Source of the DNA: Actinomucor elegans
Taxonomy: Eukaryota; Mucoromycota; Mucoromycetes; Mucorales; Mucoraceae
Assembly (NCBI GenBank): GCA_026027325.1
Contig: JAMSLZ010000004.1
Location: forward strand, 124,001 to 188,000
Reading direction: 5' to 3'
DNA length: 64,000 nucleotides
Shown: positions 22,526 through 35,087 of the stretch, one piece after another
Numbering within the stretch: the first letter of the stretch is position 1
Layout of the letters: every line of letters starts with the position of its first letter
Program-made: the position numbers and the translations under genes
Notes under the pieces: generated by a model
The model's input: only the letters and a program-made list of their open reading frames with translations
The model's database searches: none
Told to the model about the DNA's origin: nothing

Positions 22526-24658
22526 TTTGATTTAGAACAAGGAAGAAGAGATAGATAGATCATCAGGTACTTTTTTTTTCATAAAAAAATAGATCTTTTT
22601 TGAAGTTCCGAAGCTTTTCTATCCTTCGGGAAGCGTATAGTTTTCCATATGTTTCGTGTTGTAAAAACATGTACTGTTTTGTTGTGCCCATAATAGATGA
22701 TCGTATTAGCATATAGAGTCATATTTTGCATTGATCATTGCCTTTATGAAGCTATTACATGGACTATTCCAATGATTTAATGTTCGGATGACTTAGGAGC
22801 GGCTTGCCTGTCACACTTTGAAAATCTATTACGGTGTCTTGCTTTGTTTCAAGGCATTCTTGAAATGCGGTTTCTTTTTTTTTTCTTTAAAAATAAAGAA
22901 AAAAAGGCGATGTTTACGTGAAAATCAGAATTAACTTTTCATTTTTTAAATGTATACAACAAGCTTACTTTAATATACATATCAATAAAGAGCTGCTCAA
23001 AGAAAGTGGGTCCACTTTGGGATGGATCTGAGTTCTCGGATGATAACGATTATCACTGAAACACTTTTTCATTTAACTGATTAAACTCCTCTTTGTTTTT
23101 TGATTTCCAGTATTATGCAAGAGTTATTTAATAACACCAAGTAATCGATTGAACTGGTGGCAAACACGTCGTATCATTCTAGTATGCCATATTGCATAAG
23201 CTATACGTTTAATGAATAAAATAATTATATGTTTCAAGCACTGGTTATTCTTCCAGAAGTGTAGCTGGTTACCCGAGTAGCAATATCTAAACTGACAGAT
23301 CCACCCTTATCCGTAGAGATCGTATTCTATTACTGGAATATAAACTCATATTTTTTTCCAAAAACGTTTTCAGGTCGTTGTACTGCGCGCAGGGGCCTAG
23401 ACCTTTTACTGGATGTAACAAAATAACTCTATAAAGTGACCGTAGTCGGCTCAGCTATTTATAACAAAAGTTAATCTATGGTAGTCTGTCGATCTGCGAC
23501 ATTTGCACACATGGAAAACCATAGCTAATAAGAATGATGAATTAATAGGCTTTTATCCTATTTTTTTTGTAGGGGATCCTATAATTGTATGCCATCTCTT
23601 TATAACGCCAATTAGCATGTACATTTTTTTTAAAAATTTTTATTGCTTTGTGAAGTAAACAGATCATTAAAATTCCACAGATTGAACTATCAAGTAATAT
23701 CTCATCTCATTGGCTGTTCTCAATATATTAAGCCTCCGATATACAATAGAATTTCTCGTACACGCCTATCGCCTTGCCACTGATGTACACATTGAATTAA
23801 GATCATAGGCACGATCGCCTCTGGAGTTTTTCAAAATGAGACTTTATAAGGCGCATAACAAAGCGATTTTTTTTTAAAGAAAAAAAGAATTGAGTCCATT
23901 ATATAATAATAAAAAAAAAAAGAAAGACATTTAAAAACACTGCTACGGCTTATTATTATTTTAATAGCTGAATCACAAAGACTTTATTACTTGGGATCTA
24001 CCGATTTTATGCCGCAAACCAAGCGTAAATGTTTACGCATTATAAACCATATCTCTAAAATACCTTTGCTGCTACTAAAAAGTGCTCTAAAGTCACTATG
24101 AAATTTACTCCATTTATATCAGCGGACGGTGAATGAACAATATCACGAGATATTCTAGATTTAGAAGGAAGAAACTGGTAAAGAATTTTGATCATCTCTA
24201 CAGTAGTGTGTAAGGTAACTCAGTAAATAGTATGAAAGTTTAATGTAGCCCTTAATAATGTAACGATCATTGAGCATTTAATTCAATCGAAGAAATTATC
24301 ATTGATAGAAAAAAAAAATTAGAAATGCAGCCATAGAATAGTGCTTTGTATACGATAAAACCCAAAAAAAAATTGCCATTAAATATTACCATACATACTA
24401 AACTTGCACTATTAAAATGTCATGCCTCTCAAGTACTGCCTTTGTACCCTCCAAAAAAAGCGTTGTTTCAAAACATTCGGCCTAAGGGTATACCTTTACG
24501 AAAAATCCTGAAATCCACCTCATCTATATATTTCTCGATAGATTTCGAATGTGTGACTAGAAAGAAGTCCTGTATTCAACAGCTATTATTGGATTAAAAT
24601 GGTATGATTAGATAATTTTTTAGATGTATGCTAGGAATACATATGCGTCCTGTGATAT

Positions 24659-24750
24659 GATCGCTTGACCGATCCCGGTTTAATATCGCATTTGATGACA
24701 AATACAACCTTAGAATAAACTACAAGATCTGTTATAACTATTGTTCAAGT
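24659..24750 (-). repeat. Dispersed repeat copy, reverse orientation
   Basis: CGCTTGACCGATCCCGGTTT, AATATCGCATTTGATGACAA, then TAGAATAAACTACAAGATCT and GTTATAACTA, in the same order as other reversed copies. Confidence 0.6.
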
Positions 24751-24815
24751 GCAATGCGGTCCATATACTGCATTGTGAGTAACTAATTGTTAAATCATGT
24801 AGATTTATAGAACCC

Positions 24816-24890
24816 GCAGCCGATCCCAGTTAAATGTCACATTTAACTAGCATTCCGTATTCAGATTGAATTACTTCATTTATAAAAATA
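24816..24890 (-). repeat. Dispersed repeat copy, reverse orientation
   Basis: GCCGATCCCAGTTAAATGTC, ACATTTAACTAGCATTCCGT, ATTCAGATTGAATTACTTCA; about 155 bp from the previous copy, matching the array spacing at 1.3-1.8 kb. Confidence 0.6.
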
Positions 24891-27092
24891 ATTAGGATGA
24901 AAGGATAGGCTTGGATAACTGAACTTGTTTCATTTTCGTTAGGAACGGTAAAGCCTCTCCCTTTTTTTTTTTTTACTGCTTTATGTCCTACACCCAGCAA
25001 CTGAAACTTCAAATAAAAACTACGCTTAAATGAGCCATAAGTCCTCTTTCTGCTTTGTCATTAAAAACCATTATGTAATGCTTTAGTACATGTTCTAGCT
25101 TTCTGAGTGATATTCGCGAATCGCATTCAGAGCTGGCTTGTTGTGCAAACATCGGATTGTTCCGATTTTATTGAAAGTAGAGTACAGTCATGAGCTTTGG
25201 TTTTCGCGCGCGCAGATGGTATACTCTTTCTTGACAGGTGCAATATCAGCTCCTAAAACAAATTTGAAGCTTTTTTTTTTTTAAAAAAAAAATAACACAA
25301 TTTGCGTATAATAAGCATGATGGTTTCTTTTGAATGATACACCCTTCATGTAAAAGCCTAACATTTTGAAAGACACAATTGTCCAGAACCATCAGTATTC
25401 AAGAAACGATGTTGCACAAGTTCAAGGAACGTGTATTCCCTGAAGGGTATCATCACACTCAAAAAATCTCTGTTTTTGCAGCAAAATCCACGCGCTCCAT
25501 ATTTCGGAATGATCGTAAAGTGATCGTAAAGCAGGGTATGATGGCACCAAAAAGTAGAACTACGTGTCTTTAAAACGTCTATTTTTTATTTATTTTTATT
25601 TTTACTGCCTACTAGCCGATCTTGTACAAATGAGAACTTTCTCATAACAGTGTTTCAGTATAGCTATCTGAGAATTCCGGGTTCACTGAATTCTGCACAC
25701 TAATGTATAAGCTGATCAAACTTTATTGATGAGCCGTAATGATCTCATTACAGCTGGATCGACTTGACGCCCCCAAGATATAGTTTTTCATTTCTTTTTT
25801 TCTTTTTTTTTTAAAAAAAAAAATTGAAAATTTCTGATCATGAACAATGGAATCTTTACTAACGCGACTTATGCCCAGCTTACTGCATGCATATAAAATG
25901 AAACGGATGATGACTGTGTACAGACCTACAAATGATCTGTTCGGAAAAGACAGTGTTTTGGGGAAATGTGCATATAGAAGATCATCCGTCTTGTAGTCGA
26001 TTCTAGATGCTAAATGTGAAACAGTTTACTTTTGGCTCAGTATTTATGCTTGGCATGACACTGACCAATATACTTTACTTTCCAGCTATCTCTTCTAAGC
26101 CCAAGAAGCTAAAATACAACTAAAGTGCTGCACATCCAGTTACACCAAAAAGGCTTATAGTGCATTGTCTTTGTGGACATTGATCGTTAATTAGTTAAAG
26201 GTGTGCCTTATTATTTGTATGACAGAACAAGTTCTTTTGGAAGTTTCATCAAATTCAGGACAGTAATGTGATTGAGCTCTTAGTACTGTGATACCCTTTA
26301 CATATTTCATTTTGATAGTCATAATAGTAACTGATTAGAAAAAGAGAAAGATGGACCGGGATTCTCGTTTAAAAAAATCGTACGTCGTTTCACTAAAGCG
26401 CAAAGCATATTTTCTTTAGTGTATTACTATTGTTACCCTTGTTTAACCCTGCTTCTATGACAAGGACGCCGCCCTTTTTTCGTGATTATATATTATGTAA
26501 AACAGTAAAGCGGACCATCAATTCTATATTAACCTTCTATAACAAGCTTAGCTCGTAAAAAGAGCACAAGGGTAACATAATCGCCAAAGAATGGGAAACG
26601 TCAGAAGATAAAAAAAAAAATGATACGGTTGCGCTCTATAGTAATATTGCGGTTTCAAAAGAAGCAAGCCTTAAATAGAGGTAAAAAGACTTTTATAGAC
26701 TAGCACTTATCTATCACTTATTACAACTTTCAAGGTCCCATGAAATCAAAATGTAAACTTATTTTTTTTTGCAACTCACTTTCAAATATACTTCAAGTAA
26801 CTGAAACCAATGAAATTTTTGTGGAGATCTGCACCTTTTTACGTATCATATGGTGGGATTTTCAAACAAAATATCCACTTTGTATAGTGTCACCAACATT
26901 TATAAGGTTTTGTGTATCAGAGACACTAGGGAAAATAAAATGCTATTTACAAGGAATGTAAGCTTAATAAGAATAGTAATAATAATAATAATGATAAGAA
27001 TAGTAAGGAAATGGGTTGGGTAATATAATACATAATGTGAAGGGGGGGGATATATCATACTTGAATAATGTACATAATAAAGGATTGTTAAA

Positions 27093-27124
27093 GTGAGTGT
27101 GTGTGTGTGTGTGTGTGTGAGTGT
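27093..27124. repeat. GT/CA microsatellite
   Basis: An almost perfect GT tract of about 11-12 units (27097-27119) lies 22 bp past the CDC24 stop codon, so it is probably in its 3' UTR. Confidence 0.9.
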
Positions 27125-27145
27125 AAGGTGGGCATATAACTATCG

Positions 27146-27644
27146 TTAGACACTGACAAACAAGTTGATGGTATTCAAGTTGCCTCTGCTTTCAAAAGCC
27201 ATTTGAACATCATCATCTGAATTAATAGTAATCAAATCGCCATCTTCATCTTGATATTTTAGGCGTAATACATCATTTGATTGCAAATTGGCCACCAAGC
27301 GAATTTTGCGCTCCACTTTTTCCATCAGTTCAAAATAAAGTATTTCGGTAGAACACATTATTACGTAGATACCATCATTATAGTTTAATTTCACCTTGAG
27401 CGATCCTGGCATAATAGGCGATTGAGGCACTGGTAGACGATTGGGGTCTGAAATATGAGACGAATTGGTACTAGCAGCTGTACGATAAGATGCATTACTA
27501 TCTCGAACAGGTGAATCCAACGGTGAAGGCGGTGCTTGATATAAAGTACGTGAATTGAACGGTAGTTGAGGTGCATCTTCCCACTTGTGCCCTTGGTTAT
27601 TGTGATGAATATTAGGACTACTTTGAGATCGAAGGCGCGGCATT

Positions 27645-27676
<32 letters not shown>

Positions 27677-29929
27677 TTGTTGTTGTTGATAGGCCGCCGC
27701 CGCTTGTGGTGATGGGAAAGGTGAAGCAGCGGAATGGGATTGACTGCGATTCATATGAGGCGGAGGCAATGGAAACTGTTTATATTCCTCTTCACCAAGC
27801 CCAGTAGACATAAACTTGGAAGCAATATCCGCTAATGGAGAACGCGTTGAACTGGTTGTACTAGACTGAGATGCTCGAGAAGAAGTCGTAGGTGAAGATG
27901 GACTGGACTGTGGAGGAGAAGCTGGATAGTAGTAATCAAAACTACTATGTGTATTCGCACTACTACTTGTGCGAGGAAGTGGACGTCCATTACTATTGTG
28001 TTTGATGTGATGATCTGCACTACCATTACGAGGCATCTTGGGTCTTCCAGAAATCGAGTTTAACAGGTGAGCTGATAAAGAGTTGGATCTTGATCGTTGT
28101 TCTTGTTCTTCTTCTTCATCATCCTCATCATCTGTACGAAGAGAGGGTGGTGGAGTTGGCTGTGCATATTTCATTGAAGCTAATTGAGTATTAGATACAG
28201 TGGATTTCTTAGGCGTTGTCTTTCTTTTGATAGTGGTTTCCCACAAGTTGACTTGTTCTTCATTACGGAATTTGAGAATGACGTTATGGACATCACCATC
28301 TTTCCAGTCAACACGCAAACACCAGTTACCTTCGCCTGCAGACAAGTTGCGTACTGAAATAATACGACTCATGACAATAAGGCCTTTGGGTTGTAAACTA
28401 GCTCTCCTCTTCTTTTTGATCGAAATACTGTTTGGTTTCGAATTCTTGTTCCTTGTAGCATCTTTACTTTCCTTGCATATCAACATGGTTCTTTCAAAAA
28501 AAAAGATAAACATTTCCTTGTCTGATTCATCTTCCTGTTGCATGATAAGTTTATCATGCAGCAAAAGAGCACCAAAACTATCAATTTGAGCGGTCCTTAA
28601 CTCATCAATTCTACGTTTGAGATCATCCACCACCTTTATATTTTCGTGTTTTCTTTGAGTTTCATTGACCTTTTCTGTGACACGTTTGATAGATTCTAAA
28701 CCTTCTTCCATATCTGTGTAATGAGGCCAATCGGGTTTGGTTGATTTGATCAGTTGATTCAAGAGCAAAGGATATTTGCAGATACGTTGGACTGGTTTAA
28801 TGAGCATAGAAGGTAGCTCATAAGATGGGTTAAGAATACCCGCTAATTTCTGCAATTTAGGCGCTTCTTGAACCACTAAATCTTGAGCCGAGAAATAGTT
28901 GGAACAATAAGGTTCATAAACAGTAAATTGATCTTCCATTTGACTAAACAAAACACCAAAATTTTGCTCTTCTGCAGGCTTTTCACCAATTTCTTCGAGA
29001 TAGATCAAGAACCGACGTTGAAAGTCGACAAGATCGTTGAGGTTACCGAACAGATAATGGATAGTATCTGGATTTAAAACTTCCTGGATTTGTAATTCAC
29101 GCATATAATTCTAATTTTAAATCTTAGTTAAAAGGTTCGAGACATGTTCTATAGCAAAATTTACCTGTAAAACTTCTAAATCTTGCACATATTTACGTTC
29201 CGTTTCAAGCAGCTCATGAACTACCTTGTCTCTAGTATCTTTGGGTGCGTTCGCAGAGTTTCTGTTGTTCAAATCAAACGTAGAAATGATGCCCTTTTCT
29301 TCCAACAATTGCAATATCAAGTCAATTGTATTAACAACCTATAGTAAGCTTAGTACAAAAATTAGAGTGATATTAAAAAAAAAGTCACTTACTTTGACAA
29401 AACCATTGGTATTGTTCTTGTAAAGATCAGACAGAGTGAATACATCCTCTTCTTTGAAATTCAGTTGGTTGCGACATGCTACAATAAAGTGATATACGGT
29501 CTTTTTACATTCGTTCAATTGTTGGCTGCTACCAAAGTCCATTTTTAAAGGTTCAATAGGGTTTAAAGCATTAAACAAAGTAGCCAACGGCGCACCTCTT
29601 TGACAGAGCTCCCACAATTTTGTTAGTGGATCATTGGAGTTGGTACTATTGGTTGTTGAACTGGATTCGGTAGATATGATGGATGAGCCTGAAGAAGATT
29701 GAATCAAACAGAGATTTTCAAAGTCCAAATAATAAGTCATGCCCTCCACCAAAGACAGCTTATCTAATACAGAACGACATTTATGATACAATGATGTACC
29801 GCAAGAAGGTTTATTGGTGATGGATATAGATGGTATTGGCATGTCAATAGACGTTGAAGTCGTTGAACTGGATATAGTGGATATGGTACCTATTGAAGGC
29901 GACCTATTCTTTAGAGTCATGACTGTCAT
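27146..29929 (-). CDS. CDC24: Rho-type guanine nucleotide exchange factor CDC24
   Basis: Exons 29929-29393, 29338-29165, 29110-27146; introns GT-AG, phase 0; 891 residues (yeast 854). Domain order is diagnostic: N-terminal Ser/Thr-rich leader, CDC24-type calponin-like domain (about 45-185: TSLYHKCRSVLDKLSLVEGM, PLTKLWELCQRGAPLATLFN, EEDVFTLSDLYKNN), DH domain (about 213-400: VHELLETERKYVQDLEVLQN, MLIKPVQRICKYPLLLNQLI), PH domain (about 425-545: FGALLLHDKLIM, NLWETTIKRK), a low-complexity Ser/Pro/Gln linker with a 15-Gln run, and a C-terminal PB1 domain (about 806-891: VKLNYNDGIYVIM, DEDGDLITINSDDDV). It activates Cdc42 for polarity and hyphal tip growth; PB1 binds a Bem1-type scaffold. The linker Ser clusters are likely phosphorylated. 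Confidence 0.96.
27644..27688 (-). repeat. Trinucleotide (CAG/CAA) run encoding 15 glutamines in CDC24
   Basis: Read on the minus strand: CAA x4, CAG x5, CAA, CAG x4, CAA. It lies in the disordered linker between the PH and PB1 domains, so length changes would be tolerated. Confidence 0.95.
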
Positions 29930-30095
29930 TCAAATTTATATATATATATATATAAAAAAAAAAAAAAAAAAAAAAAGAAACATAAAGGTACCAAAGCGCG
30001 CTCTTTTTATACTTTTTTATCTGTGAACCACAGGTGATCTTTTTAATAATGAACGGGTTATGAAACAGAGTGCTGTGTAACTTTTATTTTATTTT

Positions 30096-30734
30096 TTATT
30101 TCTGTTTCAATTGATAAACTGATAAACCAATGAAACAGAAAGGAATAATTGTTTGTAAGATATATCTAAATTGACTATACAGTATATCATTTCGTAATAG
30201 AATGAATTCATCTTTATCAATGTATTCATATTCATTCTTTCGAATATTGTTATACAATAGTCTTTTGGTAAAATATCCCAAGCAAAAAGTGACAGTCAAA
30301 GTGCCTAGACCAATGATATAGTTCGGTATAGGCAATTTACCCTTCTCAAATACATCCAATTCCATAGTATCCATCCCTCTTTCCAACTTTAATTTTTGCA
30401 AGTAATAACCAAATAAACCCCAACTACTTGAAGACAGGAAGAACTGAACACGGTGCAGCCATTTTTGCTGTTTGACGCGTCTTTTTTGTACTGCTTGTAA
30501 GGATTTGCAATCATGTTGGATATGAACAATCGGTATATCATATTCTATCACAGTAGCTAGCTCTTGGGGGTTTGATATACCTACTCCCAATACCATCTTT
30601 TGTTGTCTAATTCTTTGCTGGATTTGGCTCTCTTTCCATCGTGTTTGGGCCAACTTTATAATATTGGACAATTCCTTTGAATCGAGTGCTGATAGCCGAG
30701 AAAATATAATAAGGCTAGCTGGTATATCGAGCAT
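30096..30734 (-). CDS. Orphan small membrane protein
   Basis: 212 residues from the ATG at 30734 (MLDIPASLIIFSRL); an in-frame ATG at 30809 would add 25 hydrophobic residues (MFTFSFSFALFVLIYYLCLH). Not recognised. An amphipathic, basic N half (KLAQTRWKESQIQQRIRQQK, KRRVKQQKWLHR) precedes probable membrane segments near 138-155 (YIIGLGTLTVTFCLGYF) and 191-207 (YILQTIIPFCFIGLSVYQ), perhaps one near 95-111. It ends with a dilysine-like KQK. It lies 166 bp upstream of the CDC24 start on the same strand. Organelle membrane location is possible but unproven. Confidence 0.55.
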   Translation of the reverse strand: MLDIPASLIIFSRLSALDSKELSNIIKLAQTRWKESQIQQRIRQQKMVLGVGISNPQELATVIEYDIPIVHIQHDCKSLQAVQKRRVKQQKWLHRVQFFLSSSSWGLFGYYLQKLKLERGMDTMELDVFEKGKLPIPNYIIGLGTLTVTFCLGYFTKRLLYNNIRKNEYEYIDKDEFILLRNDILYSQFRYILQTIIPFCFIGLSVYQLKQK

Positions 30735-30832
30735 GTAGTATATATTATGGTGCAAACAGAGATAGTAAATGAGAACAAAAAGAGCGAAAGAGAAGGAAAA
30801 GGTAAACATGTGAAAAAAAGGGAAAGCGAACC

Positions 30833-31400
30833 GAGAAACTCAGCACTAGACATGAAGTTGATTGGACAAAGTAAGAGCAGTATGATGGATATAATACTCA
30901 TAGTATAATGCCTTTATTATGCTGCAAGTAAATAGCAGTAGTACTAGAAAAATTGATGTTCATTCCAAACATGAAATACTAATCAGACACAACATTAAAG
31001 CAAAGGTGGCCCCGCATTCTGGAATTGGGTGAATATATGTTCCAGGTGCTCATTGGCAAGTATCATTTACTGAGTATACTACAATTAAGCAAAAGCTCTA
31101 CTCTATTAAGTATGTTCTTCCAAGTATGTACACAATTGATCAGATGCAACATTTGACCAAGGCCGGTCGAGTGATTTATTGGATCGCTAGATCTAGATTA
31201 CGCTAGCCGTATATTATGTACTGCCAGACTTTGTAACATTATACTTTAGTTAAATAGTAATTCTATAAAATTCAAAGTTTTTCTTTTAAACATATGCTAG
31301 CCATCAACTGTGACATTGAACTGGAATCACTTAGAGGGGAATATAACGATAAAAATGGCTCAATTTCAGAAGAAAAGAAAAGCTCAGGGGTATATCCTAA
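30833..31400 (+). repeat. Cluster of dispersed-repeat units
   Basis: Three core segments: near 30953 (ATTCCAAACATGAAATACTA then ATCAGACACAACATTAAAGC), near 31138 (CAGATGCAACATTTGACCAA) and near 31305 (CTGTGACATTGAACTGGAAT). The last is matched beyond the core by the copy at 37848, including AAAATGGCT and ATTTCAGAA. The cluster opens with a 33-bp segment shared with 1058-1090. Confidence 0.6.
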
Positions 31401-32449
31401 AACCCAGGTTTCAGATATAGTTAACAGATATCATTCTCGAGACATAACATGTAACTCGTGTATCTTTATCGTAATAAAGATTATGCGCATGTAATCTTCA
31501 TACATGCATATATTTATTTGATATAGTATACGTAAATTTTGATTGAATATCTAAAACACGTAAAAACATCTTTTATCAATGATAGCATGATAAATTAAAC
31601 TATTTTAAATTTATCAGCTACGCTATTACTTTCTGAATAAACTTTGTTGATATATTCTGCATCTATTGGCAAGCGTTTGTTATGGGAAAATCGGACCAAA
31701 GTTCTAGTAAAAAACTCTGTACTCTTATTTTTTGTAAGGGAGCAAGCTCCGATTTTATTTTAAATCCTTATATCGTCGCAAAATTTTGTACTCTAGTTTA
31801 GTGGTCACCTGTATAATCACTGCTCATCGGGTAACAGCGAATCGAAATTGAGGAATTCTTCTAACAGCAGTAGTAATCGGCAGATCTTTGTATCACTTTT
31901 TTTTAGCGGTATTAAAAGTATTTCAATCAGAGGTATACTTTATCATGTAATCGCTGTTTATCCTCTTTTTAATGCAAGTAACCATGCTTTATTTATCGCT
32001 TTCAAGCTAACATGGACCAAGCAGCAGGAAAAAAAATAGATGGTAGTTATTGCCGGTTGATGATATAAATGACGTGCGCGTGCCTGAAGCTCTTCCAAGA
32101 GCTAAAAAAAAATTTGATTTACTTTTATCCGATCTTCGAATAATAAAAAGATTCCAATGCACAAGAATAAATTAAGATATGTGTATCATTAAAAGACGCA
32201 CCGAATGGTGCAAAGGTGTTTTAATATTACGTTTAATTCATTGAGTTAACTTTGATAAGAGGCAAACTCGTGGATATAAATGTAATCATAGTAACTCCAA
32301 GTGCGCTATATATATATATAATAAAATAGATAACAAATATACTTGCATACACCCTAGTATATTGAGCTTAGCTTGTCTTAGATGGTATCCCTATGCTCGA
32401 CGGAATAAAAAGTGATGTTTGCAAATGTGGGGCCAAGGGAATACCTTGC

Positions 32450-32480
<31 letters not shown>

Positions 32481-32499
32481 ATTTTTTTTTTAGAAATAT

Positions 32500-32800
32500 C
32501 TCATTTTCAACATCCCTACATTGCTCGACAGAGTCCAATTTAATGTTGCATCCGATGAATAGTGCAGGCTTAAAATGAATTACTTCAACTATTAAAGCCA
32601 TTATTGACTAAAATGCAAAGAATCTATTATACATCGAGAACCATCAGTAAAATACATCTATTTAAGTCATAATATCTGTTTATCGCTAATTTTTTGACCA
32701 ATCTCGGTCTAAATTTGCCTCTAATTAGTAGACCATACTCAAAATGAGTTACCACATCTGATAAAGACTTAATTTACCATCTATGTTTTGCACTTGTCTT
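32500..32800 (-). repeat. Two dispersed-repeat units, reverse orientation
   Basis: First: CAATTTAATGTTGCATCCGA (about 32537) with AAAATGAATTACTTC. Second: TTGACCAATCTCGGTCTAAA (about 32694), CTCTAATTAGTAGACCATAC, TCAAAATGAGTTACCACATC, TGATAAAGACTTAATTTACC. Spaced about 175 bp. The second is one of the best-preserved copies. Confidence 0.65.
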
Positions 32801-33092
32801 TAAATCTATAAACATCACTATCCTACCAGTCTTTTTTTTTTTGAAACTGTTTAAAAGTCTCGAAATTTCTTGGATAGAAAAGCGTGGTAGGATGTTTCCC
32901 TATCGTATCAGCTATGTAGACAGAAGTAGAAAGAGTGGAGAAAAAGGAAGAATATCGGTTGCGTTTTCGCGCTTGCTGGCATACAAAAAGCTTAATTTTT
33001 TACTGGGGAAATAGGGTGACTCACTTGGGAACTCCAAGCTCTTTTTTTTTCTCCCACCTCAGAATAGCTTTTTACTTTTACATTTTCACATA

Positions 33093-34452
33093 ATGTCAAA
33101 TGGAAAAGATGAACCATTACCAACAAGAAAAGTTCACCCATTACCTTTCCAGTCCTTATATCAAGAAATAATATGGGGTAAAAGCAAAAAAGGAACTGGC
33201 ACAAGTGCTTATTATTGAACGCGTTGTTAAAGAATAGCCAATCGAACTATTATTGCCGCTTCTGCAGCTGCAGTAGTTGGTGTGGTTTCTGGATATCCTG
33301 TAAGCATACACAAGAATTTAGCGTGCATAATATTTACTATTATCGTTTAGTTTGATTCGATCAAGACTAGACTGCAGACACAGCATTACGAGTCGATTAG
33401 TACTTGTATAACACAGACTTACCGAGAAGAAGGCGTGCGGGGGTTCTTTAGAGGTAAAGATATACGTGTAAAAGACACGCGTAGAGTACTAATGGGATTT
33501 GAATAGGTGTAATTCCTCCTTTAATTACTGTCAGTATCATCAAATCAATATCCTTTTCAGTCTATGAAAACACCAAAGTCTACTACAAGAAACACTATCC
33601 AAAATTGTTTGATCAAAATACCATGATATCAACTATGTCTATATCCACTTTTGCAGGTTCAGTCAGTGGCGCTTTCATCGCAACTCTCAGCTGCCCATTT
33701 GAGCTTGTCAAAGTACAAAAGCAACTAGAATACTTGCTACAAACAAGCAGTATATCAACAGGTGCAACTGTCATTCATATCCAACCCCAGAATGAAATGA
33801 TTAAACCTACCATCATCAATAAAACAACTGTGGGTGCTGGACTACCTGTCACTCCCACATCCATTCCACCCATAATAGTCAAGAATCAAAACCATCAAAG
33901 GAAACAGCCTTATGCTTCAACTTCTAGTTGGTCTTCTGCTAGAGAAATATTGAAAAGGAAAGGCTTGACTGGTTTATATAGCGGCTTTAGTCTTCATCTA
34001 AGTAAGGGCTAAGCACTCCATTCAATTGAGTTTGATACTAATATGCGCATTTAGTTAGAGATACAATAGGTACTGGTGTCTATTTTGGCGGCTATGAAAC
34101 TACGAAATATGTTTTGAATGGCAATCAAAATGGTGCCAATGCGGGTCCATTGACTCAATTCTTGGCTGGTGGCATCTGCGGTATTATGTGTTGGATCGTT
34201 GTATTCCCTTTAGATTTGGTCAAGACACTAATACAAAAAGAAATATTACTGCCAAACCCAACCTACAAAAGCGCAAAAGATTGCGTACGTGATATTTATT
34301 TCAAGAATGGCTTCAATGGATTCTATCGTGGTATCTCGGTCACTTTAATACGTGCTTTTCCTATCCATTCTTTAAACTTTTTAGTATACGAACAAACGCT
34401 ATTACTCGTACGTCACTTATCTGGTAATGACGATGACCATCTAAGTAAATAA
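33093..34452 (+). CDS. Mitochondrial carrier protein (SLC25 family)
   Basis: Exons 33093-33177, 33238-33299, 33351-33453, 33507-34001, 34055-34452; 380 residues. Three carrier repeats are visible through their Px[D/E]xx[K/R] signatures: PFDSIKTRLQ (residues about 49-58), PFELVKVQKQL and PLDLVKTLIQ, with the matching second-half motifs GVRGFFRG, GLTGLYSGF and GFNGFYRGI. These proteins exchange metabolites across the inner mitochondrial membrane. It resembles the amino-acid/carnitine branch, but no substrate is assigned. Repeat 2 has an insertion of about 60 residues, rich in Thr/Pro/Gln, between its two helices, making the protein longer than the usual 300 residues. There is a short hydrophilic N tail and no presequence, as usual for carriers. 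Confidence 0.9.
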
Positions 34453-35087
34453 GTTGTATGTAGCTGTTTCTTTTGTATATAATAAATTGATTTACCGCCA
34501 AGGTAAAAAAAAAAAAAAAAAAACGCGAAGTTGTCAGACGATATACTTTTATACGATTGGACAACGGAGTTATGCAAGCATTTTGATTGGATGTCGGGAT
34601 GATATGATGTAAAAGAAGTGCTTTTATTTCGGATATCCACAAAATAAACCTCAATTCATTTTAATGCAAAGATCATATAATAACATTGTAAACATAGATA
34701 CAAAATACCTTGACATAGTCTGTATATGATTCATTTGAAATTTGAATGGTATAAAAAGCTTGTCATATTTGCCATCCATATTTTGTATTATCCTGGCCTT
34801 ACTTTTGTTTTTTCATGTTTTGGTTTTGTACTCAAAAGCAAAACATTTATAAGAGGACTCCTAAAAAAACCTTAAAACACTCTACTGTGCATTTAATATG
34901 TTTGAATCAGTAACTGCACCTCAAATGCAGATTTTTTTTATAGTAAAAGGGTGCAATCAAACATTTTAGAAAGTTGAAGTAGAAGGTAGTCGTAATACTA
35001 AAACCAAACCTCCGCTTAAAGCGTGGTTGTGCAATCAAGACCTTTCATTTACCAGCCGCAAGATTTTTTTTTTCTTTTCTCTCAATT
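34453..35087. other. Spacer between carrier and PARN genes, nothing recognised
   Basis: AT-rich, with an A18 run near 34506-34523 and a pyrimidine-rich tract (TTTTTTTTTTCTTTTCTCTC) just before the PARN start. Confidence 0.5.

Larger units (their letters stand above)
22526..27145. other. Long spacer with two repeat copies and a GT microsatellite; no gene recognised
   Basis: 4.6 kb, AT-rich. Contains T-run/A-run palindromes (near 23870, 25270, 25800), two reverse repeat copies near 24.7 and 24.85 kb and a GT tract just downstream of CDC24. Short open frames near 24346-24597 and 25379-25573 begin at non-ATG codons and lack protein-like character. Confidence 0.55.
30735..33092. other. Spacer with several repeat copies, no gene recognised
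   Basis: Contains repeat clusters at about 30833-31400 (plus) and 32500-32800 (minus), a short AT microsatellite near 32308 and a T-run of about 28 near 32453. The last 80 bp before 33093 hold the carrier-gene promoter. Confidence 0.5.

Noticed and set aside
24346..24597. 83-codon plus-strand frame
   Set aside because: Begins at TTG, Lys-rich from A-runs, no neighbours, splice logic or recognisable motif.
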